NCBI GenBank assembly: GCA_947305815.1
Contig: CAMZEI010000003.1
Location: forward strand, 1-36,761
Direction of reading: 5' to 3'
Length of the DNA stretch: 36,761 nt
Source: an uncultured Bacteroidales bacterium
GTDB lineage: Bacteria; Bacteroidota; Bacteroidia; Bacteroidales; UBA932
Each line of letters opens with the position of its first letter. Position 1 is the first letter of the stretch. The position numbers and the translations under genes were made by a program. The notes below the pieces were generated by a model. It did no database searches, was not told the origin of the DNA, and saw nothing but the letters and a program-made list of their open reading frames with translations. This document shows positions 23,562 through 30,387 of the stretch, piece by piece.

Positions 23562-23569
23562 CAAAGGTA
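23562..23569 (-). promoter_or_regulatory. Bacteroidota -7 element for mazG
   Basis: TACCTTTG on the minus strand, 27 nt before the mazG ATG and only 7 bp from the tcdA -7 element, so the two promoters overlap physically. Confidence 0.5.
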
Positions 23570-23578
23570 ACAATTATT

Positions 23579-24292
23579 ATGGATTGGCAGGAGCGCACAC
23601 GTCTTATGCTGGGTGAGGAGGCCCTCGGGTCCCTCGCCGCGGCTCGCGTTGCCGTTGTGGGAGTCGGAGGTGTCGGCTCAGTAGCTGCGGAAATGCTCGC
23701 CCGCGCCGGCGTAGGGCATATCCTTCTTATTGACAGCGACTGCGTCAGCCCGTCCAACATCAACCGCCAGCTGCCGGCTCTGCACTCCACCGTCGGTCTC
23801 CCCAAAATAGAAGTGGTGGGCGCACGGCTGCGCGACATCAATCCTGAGCTGGAGCTCGATCTCGTAGGGGAGTACCTTACTGAAGAGAATGCCGCTTCGC
23901 TCCTGCAGCCCCGTCCTGATGTGATAGTCGATGCGATTGATACCCTGAGTCCCAAGGTGGCCCTTATCCGGTACTGCCTCTCTGCTGGCATACCGCTGGT
24001 GTCATCCATGGGGGCCGGAGCCAAGCTGGACTCCACCGCGATACGCATTGCTGACATTTCCCAGACCCGTGAATGCCCGCTTGCCCACATGCTCCGCAAG
24101 CGCCTTCACAAAATGGGGATAACGACCGGTTTCGATGCGGTCTTCTCCATCGAAAAGCCTCGCCGTGAGGCAGTTGCTCTCGAAGAGAGCCGCAACAAGA
24201 AGTCCCAGGTGGGGACCGTTTCTTACATGCCTGCTGCGTTTGGCCTGGCCTGTGCCCAGGCGGCCATCGCCAGGATAAGCGGAATCCAATGA
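23579..24292 (+). CDS. tcdA: tRNA threonylcarbamoyladenosine dehydratase (TcdA/CsdL, E1-like)
   Basis: This ATP-dependent enzyme cyclises t6A at position 37 of ANN-decoding tRNAs to ct6A. The E1/ThiF fold is shown by GVGGVGS (28-34), LIDSDCVSPSNINRQLPAL (about 56-74) and the KIEVVGARLRDINP segment. Features favouring TcdA over MoeB/ThiF are the short length (237 residues), the DAIDTLSPKVALI and SSMGAGAKLDST motifs, and the absence of the CxxC zinc pairs of MoeB. It has a strong promoter divergent from mazG. The only residual doubt is a related HesA/ThiF-type role. Confidence 0.88.
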   Translation: MDWQERTRLMLGEEALGSLAAARVAVVGVGGVGSVAAEMLARAGVGHILLIDSDCVSPSNINRQLPALHSTVGLPKIEVVGARLRDINPELELDLVGEYLTEENAASLLQPRPDVIVDAIDTLSPKVALIRYCLSAGIPLVSSMGAGAKLDSTAIRIADISQTRECPLAHMLRKRLHKMGITTGFDAVFSIEKPRREAVALEESRNKKSQVGTVSYMPAAFGLACAQAAIARISGIQ

Positions 24293-24299
24293 TTTTTCG

Positions 24300-24307
24300 T
24301 AAATTTG
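24300..24307 (+). promoter_or_regulatory. Bacteroidota -7 element for the GNAT-like gene
   Basis: TAAATTTG ends 6 nt before the ATG at 24314, so the transcript would start at or next to the initiation codon. No -33 TTTG is seen, as that region is tcdA coding sequence. Confidence 0.5.
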
Positions 24308-24313
24308 CAGGCT

Positions 24314-25429
24314 ATGTATAATTTGGTCGAAGTAACACGCCATTCCCAGTTGAGGGACTTCATATCGTTCCCCGACAGGTTGTACCGTGACTGCCCCCAG
24401 TACGTCCCGCGTCTTCGCAGCGAAGCCGAACGCGAGCTCACTGAGGCGGCAGCGCTGAAATACTGCAAACGCCGCATGTGGATGGTAAGCGACGGAAGTG
24501 AAGTCGTCGGGCGCATCTGTGCCCTGATTAACCCCAGGTACAATGAGCGTCACGGTGTGCGCAAGCTGCGTTTTGGCTGGTTCGACTGCATCAATGACAT
24601 AGAAGTCGCCCGCATGCTCTTCGGAGCCGTCATTGCATGGGGTAAGTCGGAAGGAATGACCCAGGTACACGGACCCTTCCACTATTCTTCGACTTTCCGC
24701 GACCAGGGTCTGGTCGTCGAAGGATATGAGCATGTGCCTCCGTTCAACTGCCGCTTCAACTTCCCGTATTACAATGACCTGCTGCTCGAGCTCGGTTTCG
24801 AGAAAGAGAATGACTGGGTGCAGAACGAGATGGTGGCCAACCACGGCGTCCCCCAGAAGGCCCGCCGCATGGCCAGCATCTGCAAGCAGAAATACGGCAT
24901 CACCATAGGTTCGTTTGATAAACTCAGGCAGGACCCTGAGAGGGTGCGCGAGTTCTTCAACGTTTACAATACCTGTGTGTCCGAGGGTGCTTACGGCTTT
25001 GTCCCCGTGGCTGAAGAGGAGATGAAGGAGCTGGCAGACTACATGCTGCCCTATCTTTCCGACAGGACCTGCTGCGTGCTGCAGGATCCCCAGGGCGCGA
25101 TAGTCGCGTTCTGTATCACCCTGCCAAGCATGTCCCGGGCTCTCAAGGCGGCCCATGGCAGCCGTTTCCTCTTTAACCTCTTATACAAGCGCAGGGCTCT
25201 GCGTAACTGTCAGGTCATGGACCTCCTGCTCGAGGGCGCCCTCCCCGAGTGGCGTGACAAGGGCATCTCCGCGATTTATTACCGCGAGATGGGCGACAGG
25301 GCTATAGCATACGGCAGCCGCCGTGCGATTTCCAGCCCGCAGAGCGAGCGCTCTTCGGTTGCGAATGTCTGGAAGGATTATGAGCACGAGCCTTACATGC
25401 GCCGCCGTTCATACATTAAGGATATTTGA
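24314..25429 (+). CDS. GNAT-like N-acetyltransferase family protein
   Basis: A 371-residue soluble protein opening [20 protein letters not shown] and then [13 protein letters not shown], a start shared by a widespread family annotated as GNAT acetyltransferases in Bacteroidota. A beta-strand region around residues 60-110 ([20 protein letters not shown], then [17 protein letters not shown]) fits an acyl-CoA-binding GNAT core. A conserved stretch [20 protein letters not shown] (about 120-139) and [16 protein letters not shown] near the C-terminus are also typical. The substrate is unknown. It lies just after tcdA and 4 bp before prfA, so it is probably co-transcribed with prfA. The catalytic assignment is from the family only. 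Confidence 0.75.
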   Translation: MYNLVEVTRHSQLRDFISFPDRLYRDCPQYVPRLRSEAERELTEAAALKYCKRRMWMVSDGSEVVGRICALINPRYNERHGVRKLRFGWFDCINDIEVARMLFGAVIAWGKSEGMTQVHGPFHYSSTFRDQGLVVEGYEHVPPFNCRFNFPYYNDLLLELGFEKENDWVQNEMVANHGVPQKARRMASICKQKYGITIGSFDKLRQDPERVREFFNVYNTCVSEGAYGFVPVAEEEMKELADYMLPYLSDRTCCVLQDPQGAIVAFCITLPSMSRALKAAHGSRFLFNLLYKRRALRNCQVMDLLLEGALPEWRDKGISAIYYREMGDRAIAYGSRRAISSPQSERSSVANVWKDYEHEPYMRRRSYIKDI

Positions 25430-25433
25430 GATT

Positions 25434-26531
25434 ATGGCAGCAGACAGCAATACATTACTTGAGAAAGTTCTCTCGCTTCAGGACAAGTTCCAGTCCCTCC
25501 AGGACCAGCTTGCAAGTCCCGAAGTGATGTCGGACATGAAGAAGTTCGTCCAGCTCAACAAGGACTACAAGGAGCTCGAACCCATCATACGCAAGGGTCT
25601 CGAGTACAAGAAGATGGTCACCGACCTCTCTTCCGCCAAGGATATCCTCGCCACCGAGAAGGACGAGGAGCTCCGCGAGATGGCCCGCATGGAGATCTCC
25701 GAGATAGAGCCCAAAATCCCCGAGATTGAGCAGGAGATCAAGCTCCTTCTCATCCCCGCCGATCCCGACGACAGCAAGAACGCTATGGTCGAGATTCGCG
25801 GCGGCACAGGCGGCGACGAGGCTGCCATTTTCGCGGGAGACCTCTTCCGCATGTACCAGCATTTCGCCGAGTCACGCGGCTGGAAGCTCGAGGTTACCGA
25901 CCAGGCCCCCGGCACTTCCGGCGGCTTCAAGCAGATAGTCTTCAAGCTCTCCTCCAATACCGACGGAGTCTATGGCATAATGAAATACGAGTCCGGCGTG
26001 CACCGCGTCCAGAGGGTCCCTCAGACCGAGACCCAGGGCCGTATCCAGACTTCAGCGGCTTCGGTGGCAGTGTTCCCTGAGGCCGGTGAGTTTGATGTGG
26101 ACCTTAACTGGGACGACATCAGGCTGGACCTTTTCTGCTCATCCGGTCCCGGCGGCCAGGGCGTCAACACGACCTATTCGGCTGTGCGCCTCACGCACAT
26201 CCCTTCGGGTCTCGTGGTGCAGTGTCAGGAGGAGCGCTCCCAGCTCAAGAACAAGGACCGCGCCTTCGAAGAGCTCCGTACCCGTCTCTATAACCTTGAG
26301 CATCAGAAGTATCTGGACGGCATAGCGGCCAAGCGCAAGACGATGGTATCGACCGGTGACCGCAGCGCCAAGATCCGCACCTACAACTATCCCCAGGGTC
26401 GTGTCACCGACCACCGCATCGGCTGGAGCATGTACAACCTGCCCGTCTTCATGGACGGAGATATCCAGGAGTGTATCGACCAGCTGCAGATCGCCGAGAA
26501 CGCCGAACGCCTCAAAGAGGCCGGGGATTAG
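25434..26531 (+). CDS. prfA: Peptide chain release factor 1
   Basis: It recognises UAA and UAG stop codons and triggers peptide release. The catalytic GGQ is at 240-242 ([20 protein letters not shown]), and the codon-reading PxT motif is P196-Q197-T198 in [14 protein letters not shown], which identifies RF1 as opposed to RF2 (SPF). Length is 365 residues, standard. The ATG at 25434 gives [11 protein letters not shown]; an in-frame extension further upstream overlaps the previous gene and is rejected. It is 4 bp downstream of the GNAT-like gene and convergent with fabF, with only a 34-bp gap. Confidence 0.97.
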   Translation: MAADSNTLLEKVLSLQDKFQSLQDQLASPEVMSDMKKFVQLNKDYKELEPIIRKGLEYKKMVTDLSSAKDILATEKDEELREMARMEISEIEPKIPEIEQEIKLLLIPADPDDSKNAMVEIRGGTGGDEAAIFAGDLFRMYQHFAESRGWKLEVTDQAPGTSGGFKQIVFKLSSNTDGVYGIMKYESGVHRVQRVPQTETQGRIQTSAASVAVFPEAGEFDVDLNWDDIRLDLFCSSGPGGQGVNTTYSAVRLTHIPSGLVVQCQEERSQLKNKDRAFEELRTRLYNLEHQKYLDGIAAKRKTMVSTGDRSAKIRTYNYPQGRVTDHRIGWSMYNLPVFMDGDIQECIDQLQIAENAERLKEAGD

Positions 26532-26541
26532 CCCAGCCCAA

Positions 26542-26558
26542 CTCCACAACGCCCTCGC
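26542..26558 (-). repeat. Palindromic element, half copy (copy 3)
   Basis: On the minus strand these 17 nt (GCGAGGGCGTTGTGGAG) are identical to 29322-29338 and differ at two positions from 13969-13985. They lie just after the fabF stop in the 34-bp gap between the convergent prfA and fabF. The small GCG-loop-GCG hairpin is kept, but the long CCGGGT hairpin is absent. Confidence 0.6.
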
Positions 26559-26565
26559 GCGTCTA

Positions 26566-27819
26566 TCAGATCTTCCGGAAAGCCAGGCAGGCGTTGTGTC
26601 CGCCGAAGCCCAGGGACTCCTTCAGACCGATGGTGGCCTGGAGCTTGAGCGCCTTGTTGGGCGTGTAGTCCAGGTCGCACTCCGGGTCGGGAGTGTCCAG
26701 GTTGATTGTAGGAGGGATTATGCCGTCGCGCAAAGCCAGGATGGTTGCGATTGATTCGGCGGCTCCGGTAGCGCCCAGCATGTGACCGTGCATCGACTTG
26801 GTGGAGCTGATGTGGCACTTGTATGCGAAATCACCGAAAGCGTTCTTAATTGCAAGCGTCTCCGTCACGTCGTTGAGCGCCGTACCTGTACCATGAGCGT
26901 TGAAATATACCGTATCCCTGGTCTCGTCGAATCCGGATTCCCTGAGGGCGATGCGTATGGCTTCTGCCTGGGTGCTTCCGTCGGGACGTGGTGCTGTGGC
27001 GTGATATGCGTCGCAGGTGCTGCCGTATCCGGTCATCTCGCCGTAGATGCGGGCTCCGCGGGCCAGAGCGTGCTCGTATTCCTCAAGCACCAGGATAGCT
27101 GCGCCGTCCGCCATGACGAATCCCCCTCTGTTGAGATTGAAGGGCAGGGATGCGTACTTGGGATCAGTTGCACGCGAGAGAGCGCGGCTGTTGGCGAAGC
27201 TCGCGAGTCCAATGGGGATGGTGCTGTTGTCAGTGCCTCCGGTGATTATTGCATCGGCATAGCCGTGCTTGATGGCTCTGTAGGCCTCTCCCAGATTCTG
27301 GGTCGAAGTTGCACATGCAGTCACTACATCGATGCAGGGGCCCTGCGCATGGAACTTGATGGCTATCTGTCCTGCCGCCATGTTAGAAATCATGACGGGG
27401 ATGAACTGAGGCGAAATCCACTGGCCTGAAGGGTCTTCGTACATCTTGCCGACTTCACGGTAGATGCTCTCGAATCCACCTATTCCCGAACCCACATAGA
27501 CGCCGAAGCGGAAGGGATCGATATTGGCGCCCTCGCCTTCGGACTTAAGGCCGGAATCCTGCACTGCCTGCCAGGCAGCGGCCATGGCAAAAATTGTAAA
27601 GGGATCCTGCTTGCGGATGAAAGGCTTCTCCATGCCGTAATCCTCGGGGTGGAAGTCCTTCAGACGGCCTCCTATCATCACGGGAAGTCCCATGGAGGCA
27701 TATTCTTCGATAATCTCTATGCCGCAGCGTCCAGCCTTGAGGCTGTCCCAGAAATCGGGGACATTGTTGCCCACGCAGGAGACAATGCCCATACCGGTTA
27801 TTACTACTCTTTTGTCCAT
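26566..27819 (-). CDS. fabF: 3-oxoacyl-[acyl-carrier-protein] synthase II
   Basis: This condensing enzyme elongates fatty acids by decarboxylative condensation of malonyl-ACP. The thiolase-fold catalytic triad is visible: Cys169 in TACATST, His309 in NAHGTGT and His344 in KSMHGHMLGATG, with the conserved Lys341. The start MDKRVVITGMGIVSCVGN is standard and length is 417 residues. I chose the ATG at 27819 for that reason. No acyl carrier protein gene is adjacent, so it is not in a fab cluster here. It has its own -7 element and is divergent from DUF4293. Confidence 0.96.
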   Translation of the reverse strand: MDKRVVITGMGIVSCVGNNVPDFWDSLKAGRCGIEIIEEYASMGLPVMIGGRLKDFHPEDYGMEKPFIRKQDPFTIFAMAAAWQAVQDSGLKSEGEGANIDPFRFGVYVGSGIGGFESIYREVGKMYEDPSGQWISPQFIPVMISNMAAGQIAIKFHAQGPCIDVVTACATSTQNLGEAYRAIKHGYADAIITGGTDNSTIPIGLASFANSRALSRATDPKYASLPFNLNRGGFVMADGAAILVLEEYEHALARGARIYGEMTGYGSTCDAYHATAPRPDGSTQAEAIRIALRESGFDETRDTVYFNAHGTGTALNDVTETLAIKNAFGDFAYKCHISSTKSMHGHMLGATGAAESIATILALRDGIIPPTINLDTPDPECDLDYTPNKALKLQATIGLKESLGFGGHNACLAFRKI

Positions 27820-27839
27820 AACATATATATACAGCGGGG

Positions 27840-27847
27840 CAAAGGTA
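27840..27847 (-). promoter_or_regulatory. Bacteroidota -7 element for fabF
   Basis: TACCTTTG on the minus strand, 20 nt before the fabF ATG. Confidence 0.5.
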
Positions 27848-27860
27848 ATCAAAAAAAGAG

Positions 27861-27868
27861 TATATTTG
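27861..27868 (+). promoter_or_regulatory. Bacteroidota -7 element for the DUF4293 gene
   Basis: TATATTTG ends 7 nt before the ATG at 27876. The start codon is well supported by the family (MWQRVQTLYLAL), so a leaderless mRNA is likely. Confidence 0.55.
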
Positions 27869-27875
27869 TAATCCT

Positions 27876-28277
27876 ATGTGGCAGAGAGTACAAACCCTAT
27901 ATCTCGCACTGGCGACAGCACTAATCGCCTCGCTTTTCTTCTGTGACAAGGCAGAGGGAATACGCTTTACGGCCTATGTCCCCTACCTTATATTCATTAT
28001 CATAATTACCCTCCTCAACTTCCTGGCGCTCACTACTTACAAGCACAGGATATTCCAGCTGCGCACGGCAGGACTCGCCGCAATCATCACTATAGCTTTC
28101 CAGATATGGCTGGGTGTTGACTTTGCGTTCACTCACGGCGACGTGCTCTTCCGCATGACGGCGGTATTCCCCGTTGTAGCAGCCATCTTCGACTTCCTTG
28201 CAGTTAGAGGCATCGCTGCGGACGAACTGATGGTGCGCAGCGCCTCCAGGCTGAGAGGCTCAAGACGTAAAAAATAA
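27876..28277 (+). CDS. DUF4293 membrane protein
   Basis: A 133-residue integral membrane protein of the Bacteroidota DUF4293 family. The opening MWQRVQTLYLALAT matches the family's usual M-x-QRxQ-x-x-YL start, which fixes the initiation codon. Four hydrophobic segments are at about 8-23, 33-55, 68-88 and 97-117, followed by a basic tail (RLRGSRRKK) that should lie in the cytoplasm. No function is known. It is divergent from fabF and 13 bp before the nucleoside phosphorylase gene, so the two are probably co-transcribed. Confidence 0.87.
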   Translation: MWQRVQTLYLALATALIASLFFCDKAEGIRFTAYVPYLIFIIIITLLNFLALTTYKHRIFQLRTAGLAAIITIAFQIWLGVDFAFTHGDVLFRMTAVFPVVAAIFDFLAVRGIAADELMVRSASRLRGSRRKK

Positions 28278-28290
28278 CACAAGCATAACC

Positions 28291-29166
28291 ATGGCACGCA
28301 GAATCCCCGAATCCGAACTCATAATCAACTCAGACGGCTCCGTTTTCCACCTTCATATCCGTCCCGACCAGCTTGGCGACGTCGTTTTCCTCGTAGGTGA
28401 CCAGGGCCGCGTCTCATATTTCCTGCCCTTCTTCGACTCGGTCGAATGTGAAGGCTCGTCCCGTGAGTTCCACTGGGCTACAGGAATGTTCGGGGGCAAG
28501 AGGGTTACCGCCCTCTCCACCGGCATAGGCACCGACAATATCGACATCGTGATGACAGAGCTGGACGCCTGCGCCAATGTGGATTTCGCTACCCGCGAAG
28601 TCAAGCCGGAACACAAGACTCTCAAGATTCTGAGAATCGGTACCTGCGGCGCGATTCAGCCCGAAGTCCCCATCGGATCATACATCCTGTCGCACATCTC
28701 CATCGGCTGCGACGGTCTGCTCAACTGGTATGAGAATCGCGACAGCATTGCCCTGCTGGATTTCGAGGAGGCCTTCAAGAAGCATGTAGGCTGGGACCGT
28801 CACCTGCCCGACCCGTATTTCGTGCGCGCAAGCCAGGAGATTATCGACCGCTTTGCTGATTGCACCGTGATGGGTATGACCATCTCAGCAAGCGGCTTCT
28901 ACGGCCCTCAGGGGCGCGTTGTACGTCAGGGTCTCGCGATGCCCAATATGCTCGAGGACTTCGAGAGCTTCGAGTTTAAAGGTTATAAGATCACTAACTT
29001 CGAAATGGAAGGCTCGGCGCTCGCCGGCATGGCCGCAAAGCTCGGCCACGAAGCCGCCACGCTCTGCCTCGCGATAGCTCACCGCTATCATCGCGACGCC
29101 AATACCGACTACCACTCACGCATGCGCGAGCTGGTCAGCCTCGCCCTGAAGCGGATGACTGATTAG
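28291..29166 (+). CDS. Nucleoside phosphorylase (uridine phosphorylase-like)
   Basis: A 291-residue cytoplasmic enzyme of the PNP/UDP family, which splits nucleosides with phosphate to give base and sugar 1-phosphate. Family segments are LVGDQGRVSYF (phosphate/ribose side), ALSTGIGTDNIDIVMTEL, ILRIGTCGAIQPEVPIGSYIL and the ribose-binding NFEMEGSAL (236-244). The spacing and the GTCGAIQ motif are closer to uridine phosphorylase than to purine nucleoside phosphorylase, but substrate choice is not certain. It follows DUF4293 by 13 bp and is followed by a strong hairpin terminator. Confidence 0.85.
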   Translation: MARRIPESELIINSDGSVFHLHIRPDQLGDVVFLVGDQGRVSYFLPFFDSVECEGSSREFHWATGMFGGKRVTALSTGIGTDNIDIVMTELDACANVDFATREVKPEHKTLKILRIGTCGAIQPEVPIGSYILSHISIGCDGLLNWYENRDSIALLDFEEAFKKHVGWDRHLPDPYFVRASQEIIDRFADCTVMGMTISASGFYGPQGRVVRQGLAMPNMLEDFESFEFKGYKITNFEMEGSALAGMAAKLGHEAATLCLAIAHRYHRDANTDYHSRMRELVSLALKRMTD

Positions 29167-29198
29167 TGTTTTCTGCAACTACCTGATTTACTGATAAT

Positions 29199-29240
29199 TC
29201 CAAAAATGGCATAGGGAATTTGCCCTATGCCATTTTTGGA
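29199..29240. terminator. Strong bidirectional hairpin terminator
   Basis: An 18-bp perfect inverted repeat (29199-29216 with 29223-29240) encloses a 6-nt loop AATTTG. The arms contain AAAAA/TTTTT tracts, so it can act on both strands. It begins 32 bp after the nucleoside phosphorylase stop. Confidence 0.75.
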
Positions 29241-29321
29241 AATTATTGATTACCACTAATATACGTAAAACGGTCAATGTATACTTGGCGGCGGACAACG
29301 GAGCGGAATCTGGTTTTCCGT

Positions 29322-29403
29322 GCGAGGGCGTTGTGGAGCCAGGGTGGTGCCTTCCGGGCCGGGTGTCTTTTTACCCGGAACGGGAGGCACCACCCTGGCG
29401 CGT
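29322..29403 (+). repeat. Palindromic element, copy 2 (full core, no outer arms)
   Basis: The core seen at 13969-14049 recurs here with the same order: GCGAGGGCG mini-hairpin, TTGTGGAG, and a long hairpin 29338-29399 with 15 perfect base pairs at its base (GCCAGGGTGGTGCCT pairing with AGGCACCACCCTGGC). The apical 20 nt (29359-29378, CCGGGT...ACCCGG) are identical to copy 1. It ends 12 bp before the stop of the convergent hydrolase gene and may serve as its terminator. Confidence 0.72.
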
Positions 29404-29415
29404 TGGGCGAGGTTA

Positions 29416-30387
29416 TCAGTCGTACAGGTTACGGTAGCTGATGTTGGACCACTCTTCGGCTACGACGGCAGGGTCGGAGACGGTCTCGTCGATGGCCTCG
29501 TGCTCACCCATCATCACGCTGTGGATGAGGAAGTTCTCCTCGTCATCGATGCGCTGTATCTGAGCGGCCGCGACCTCATGGGAGTTGCCGTCGAAGCGGT
29601 ACATGCGGTAGCTGTAACCGCCGTCGGCAAGCACCTTGGCTATATTGCTGCTGCCGGAGAAGTTAAGCTTGAAGAAACGCTTCCCGGTGTAGGGGACGGT
29701 GACGTCCGCAGTGCCGTGAAGCAGCATTGTAGGGCAGGGGTCGGAAGCGAAACACAGCGCTCCCTGATCGGAGAAGATAGCCCCGGCAAATGACATCACT
29801 CCGGCGTAGTTGAAACCTTCGGGCAGCACGGTGGCATGAGGCCCGCCATTGCAGATTTCCCACTCTGCCTGCATTGAGGTCATGGCACCGGCGGAGCCGC
29901 CGCTGACCACCAGAGCCGCAGGGTCAATCCCGAGCTCCGCTGCATTGTCGACGAGGAAGCAGGTCGCGCTGAAGAGGTCCTCCACGGCGGTATCGACCGC
30001 CGCTCTCAGGGCCTTTATGAACTTAAGCCCTATATGCTTGAACTTCTTGTCCTTGAGGGCAAGGCGATAGTCTATCGCGACTATTCTGAAGCCGCGGTCG
30101 GTCATGGCCTTGAACCACTCCACGTTGCGGGGATTGTCGCGTGTACCTATGGCGAAGCCGCCGCCAAACAGGAAGATTACAGTCGGCTTGGCCATGCCGT
30201 CCACGCTCGTCTCGCTCCCCTCGGCGGGCTCATAGATGTCGAGGTAGAGCTCCTGCCCGTCCTTGACATCATAGAGATAGGTGCCGCTGGGCTCGATTGC
30301 CAGAGGGATTTCCTGAGGCTGCCGGACCTCAGAGAGTTGGGCAGAGGTAAGGGTCATTGCGAGTGCTAAGAGGAGAATACTTGTCAT
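29416..30387 (-). CDS. Secreted alpha/beta hydrolase (esterase-like)
   Basis: A 323-residue exported serine hydrolase. The signal peptide is short ([16 protein letters not shown]). The oxyanion motif GGGF (75-78), the nucleophile elbow SGGSAGA with Ser165, the acid HGTAD (Asp228) and His270 in GNSHE form a complete catalytic triad of the BD-FAE / carboxylesterase type. Substrates could be acetylated or feruloylated glycans or small esters; this cannot be decided. The gene overlaps the clpC stop by 4 bp, an unexpected partner for a secreted enzyme. The N-terminus of the mature form is proline-rich (VRQPQEIPLAIEP). Confidence 0.85.
   Translation of the reverse strand: MTSILLLALAMTLTSAQLSEVRQPQEIPLAIEPSGTYLYDVKDGQELYLDIYEPAEGSETSVDGMAKPTVIFLFGGGFAIGTRDNPRNVEWFKAMTDRGFRIVAIDYRLALKDKKFKHIGLKFIKALRAAVDTAVEDLFSATCFLVDNAAELGIDPAALVVSGGSAGAMTSMQAEWEICNGGPHATVLPEGFNYAGVMSFAGAIFSDQGALCFASDPCPTMLLHGTADVTVPYTGKRFFKLNFSGSSNIAKVLADGGYSYRMYRFDGNSHEVAAAQIQRIDDEENFLIHSVMMGEHEAIDETVSDPAVVAEEWSNISYRNLYD

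Larger units (their letters stand above)
29167..29415. other. 249-bp convergent intergenic region
   Basis: Between the nucleoside phosphorylase and the alpha/beta hydrolase stops. It contains the hairpin at 29199-29240, an A/T-rich stretch, a promoter-like TATACTTG (29280-29287, one mismatch to TAnnTTTG), a small potential hairpin near 29299-29322 and the palindromic element copy 2. No coding frame is convincing. Confidence 0.5.

Noticed and set aside
29297-29407. Integron attC site
   Set aside because: GTTGGGC at 29403-29409 fits the right core GTTRRRY, but no RYYYAAC left core is placed correctly, copy 1 does not fit either core, and there is no integrase or gene-cassette array.
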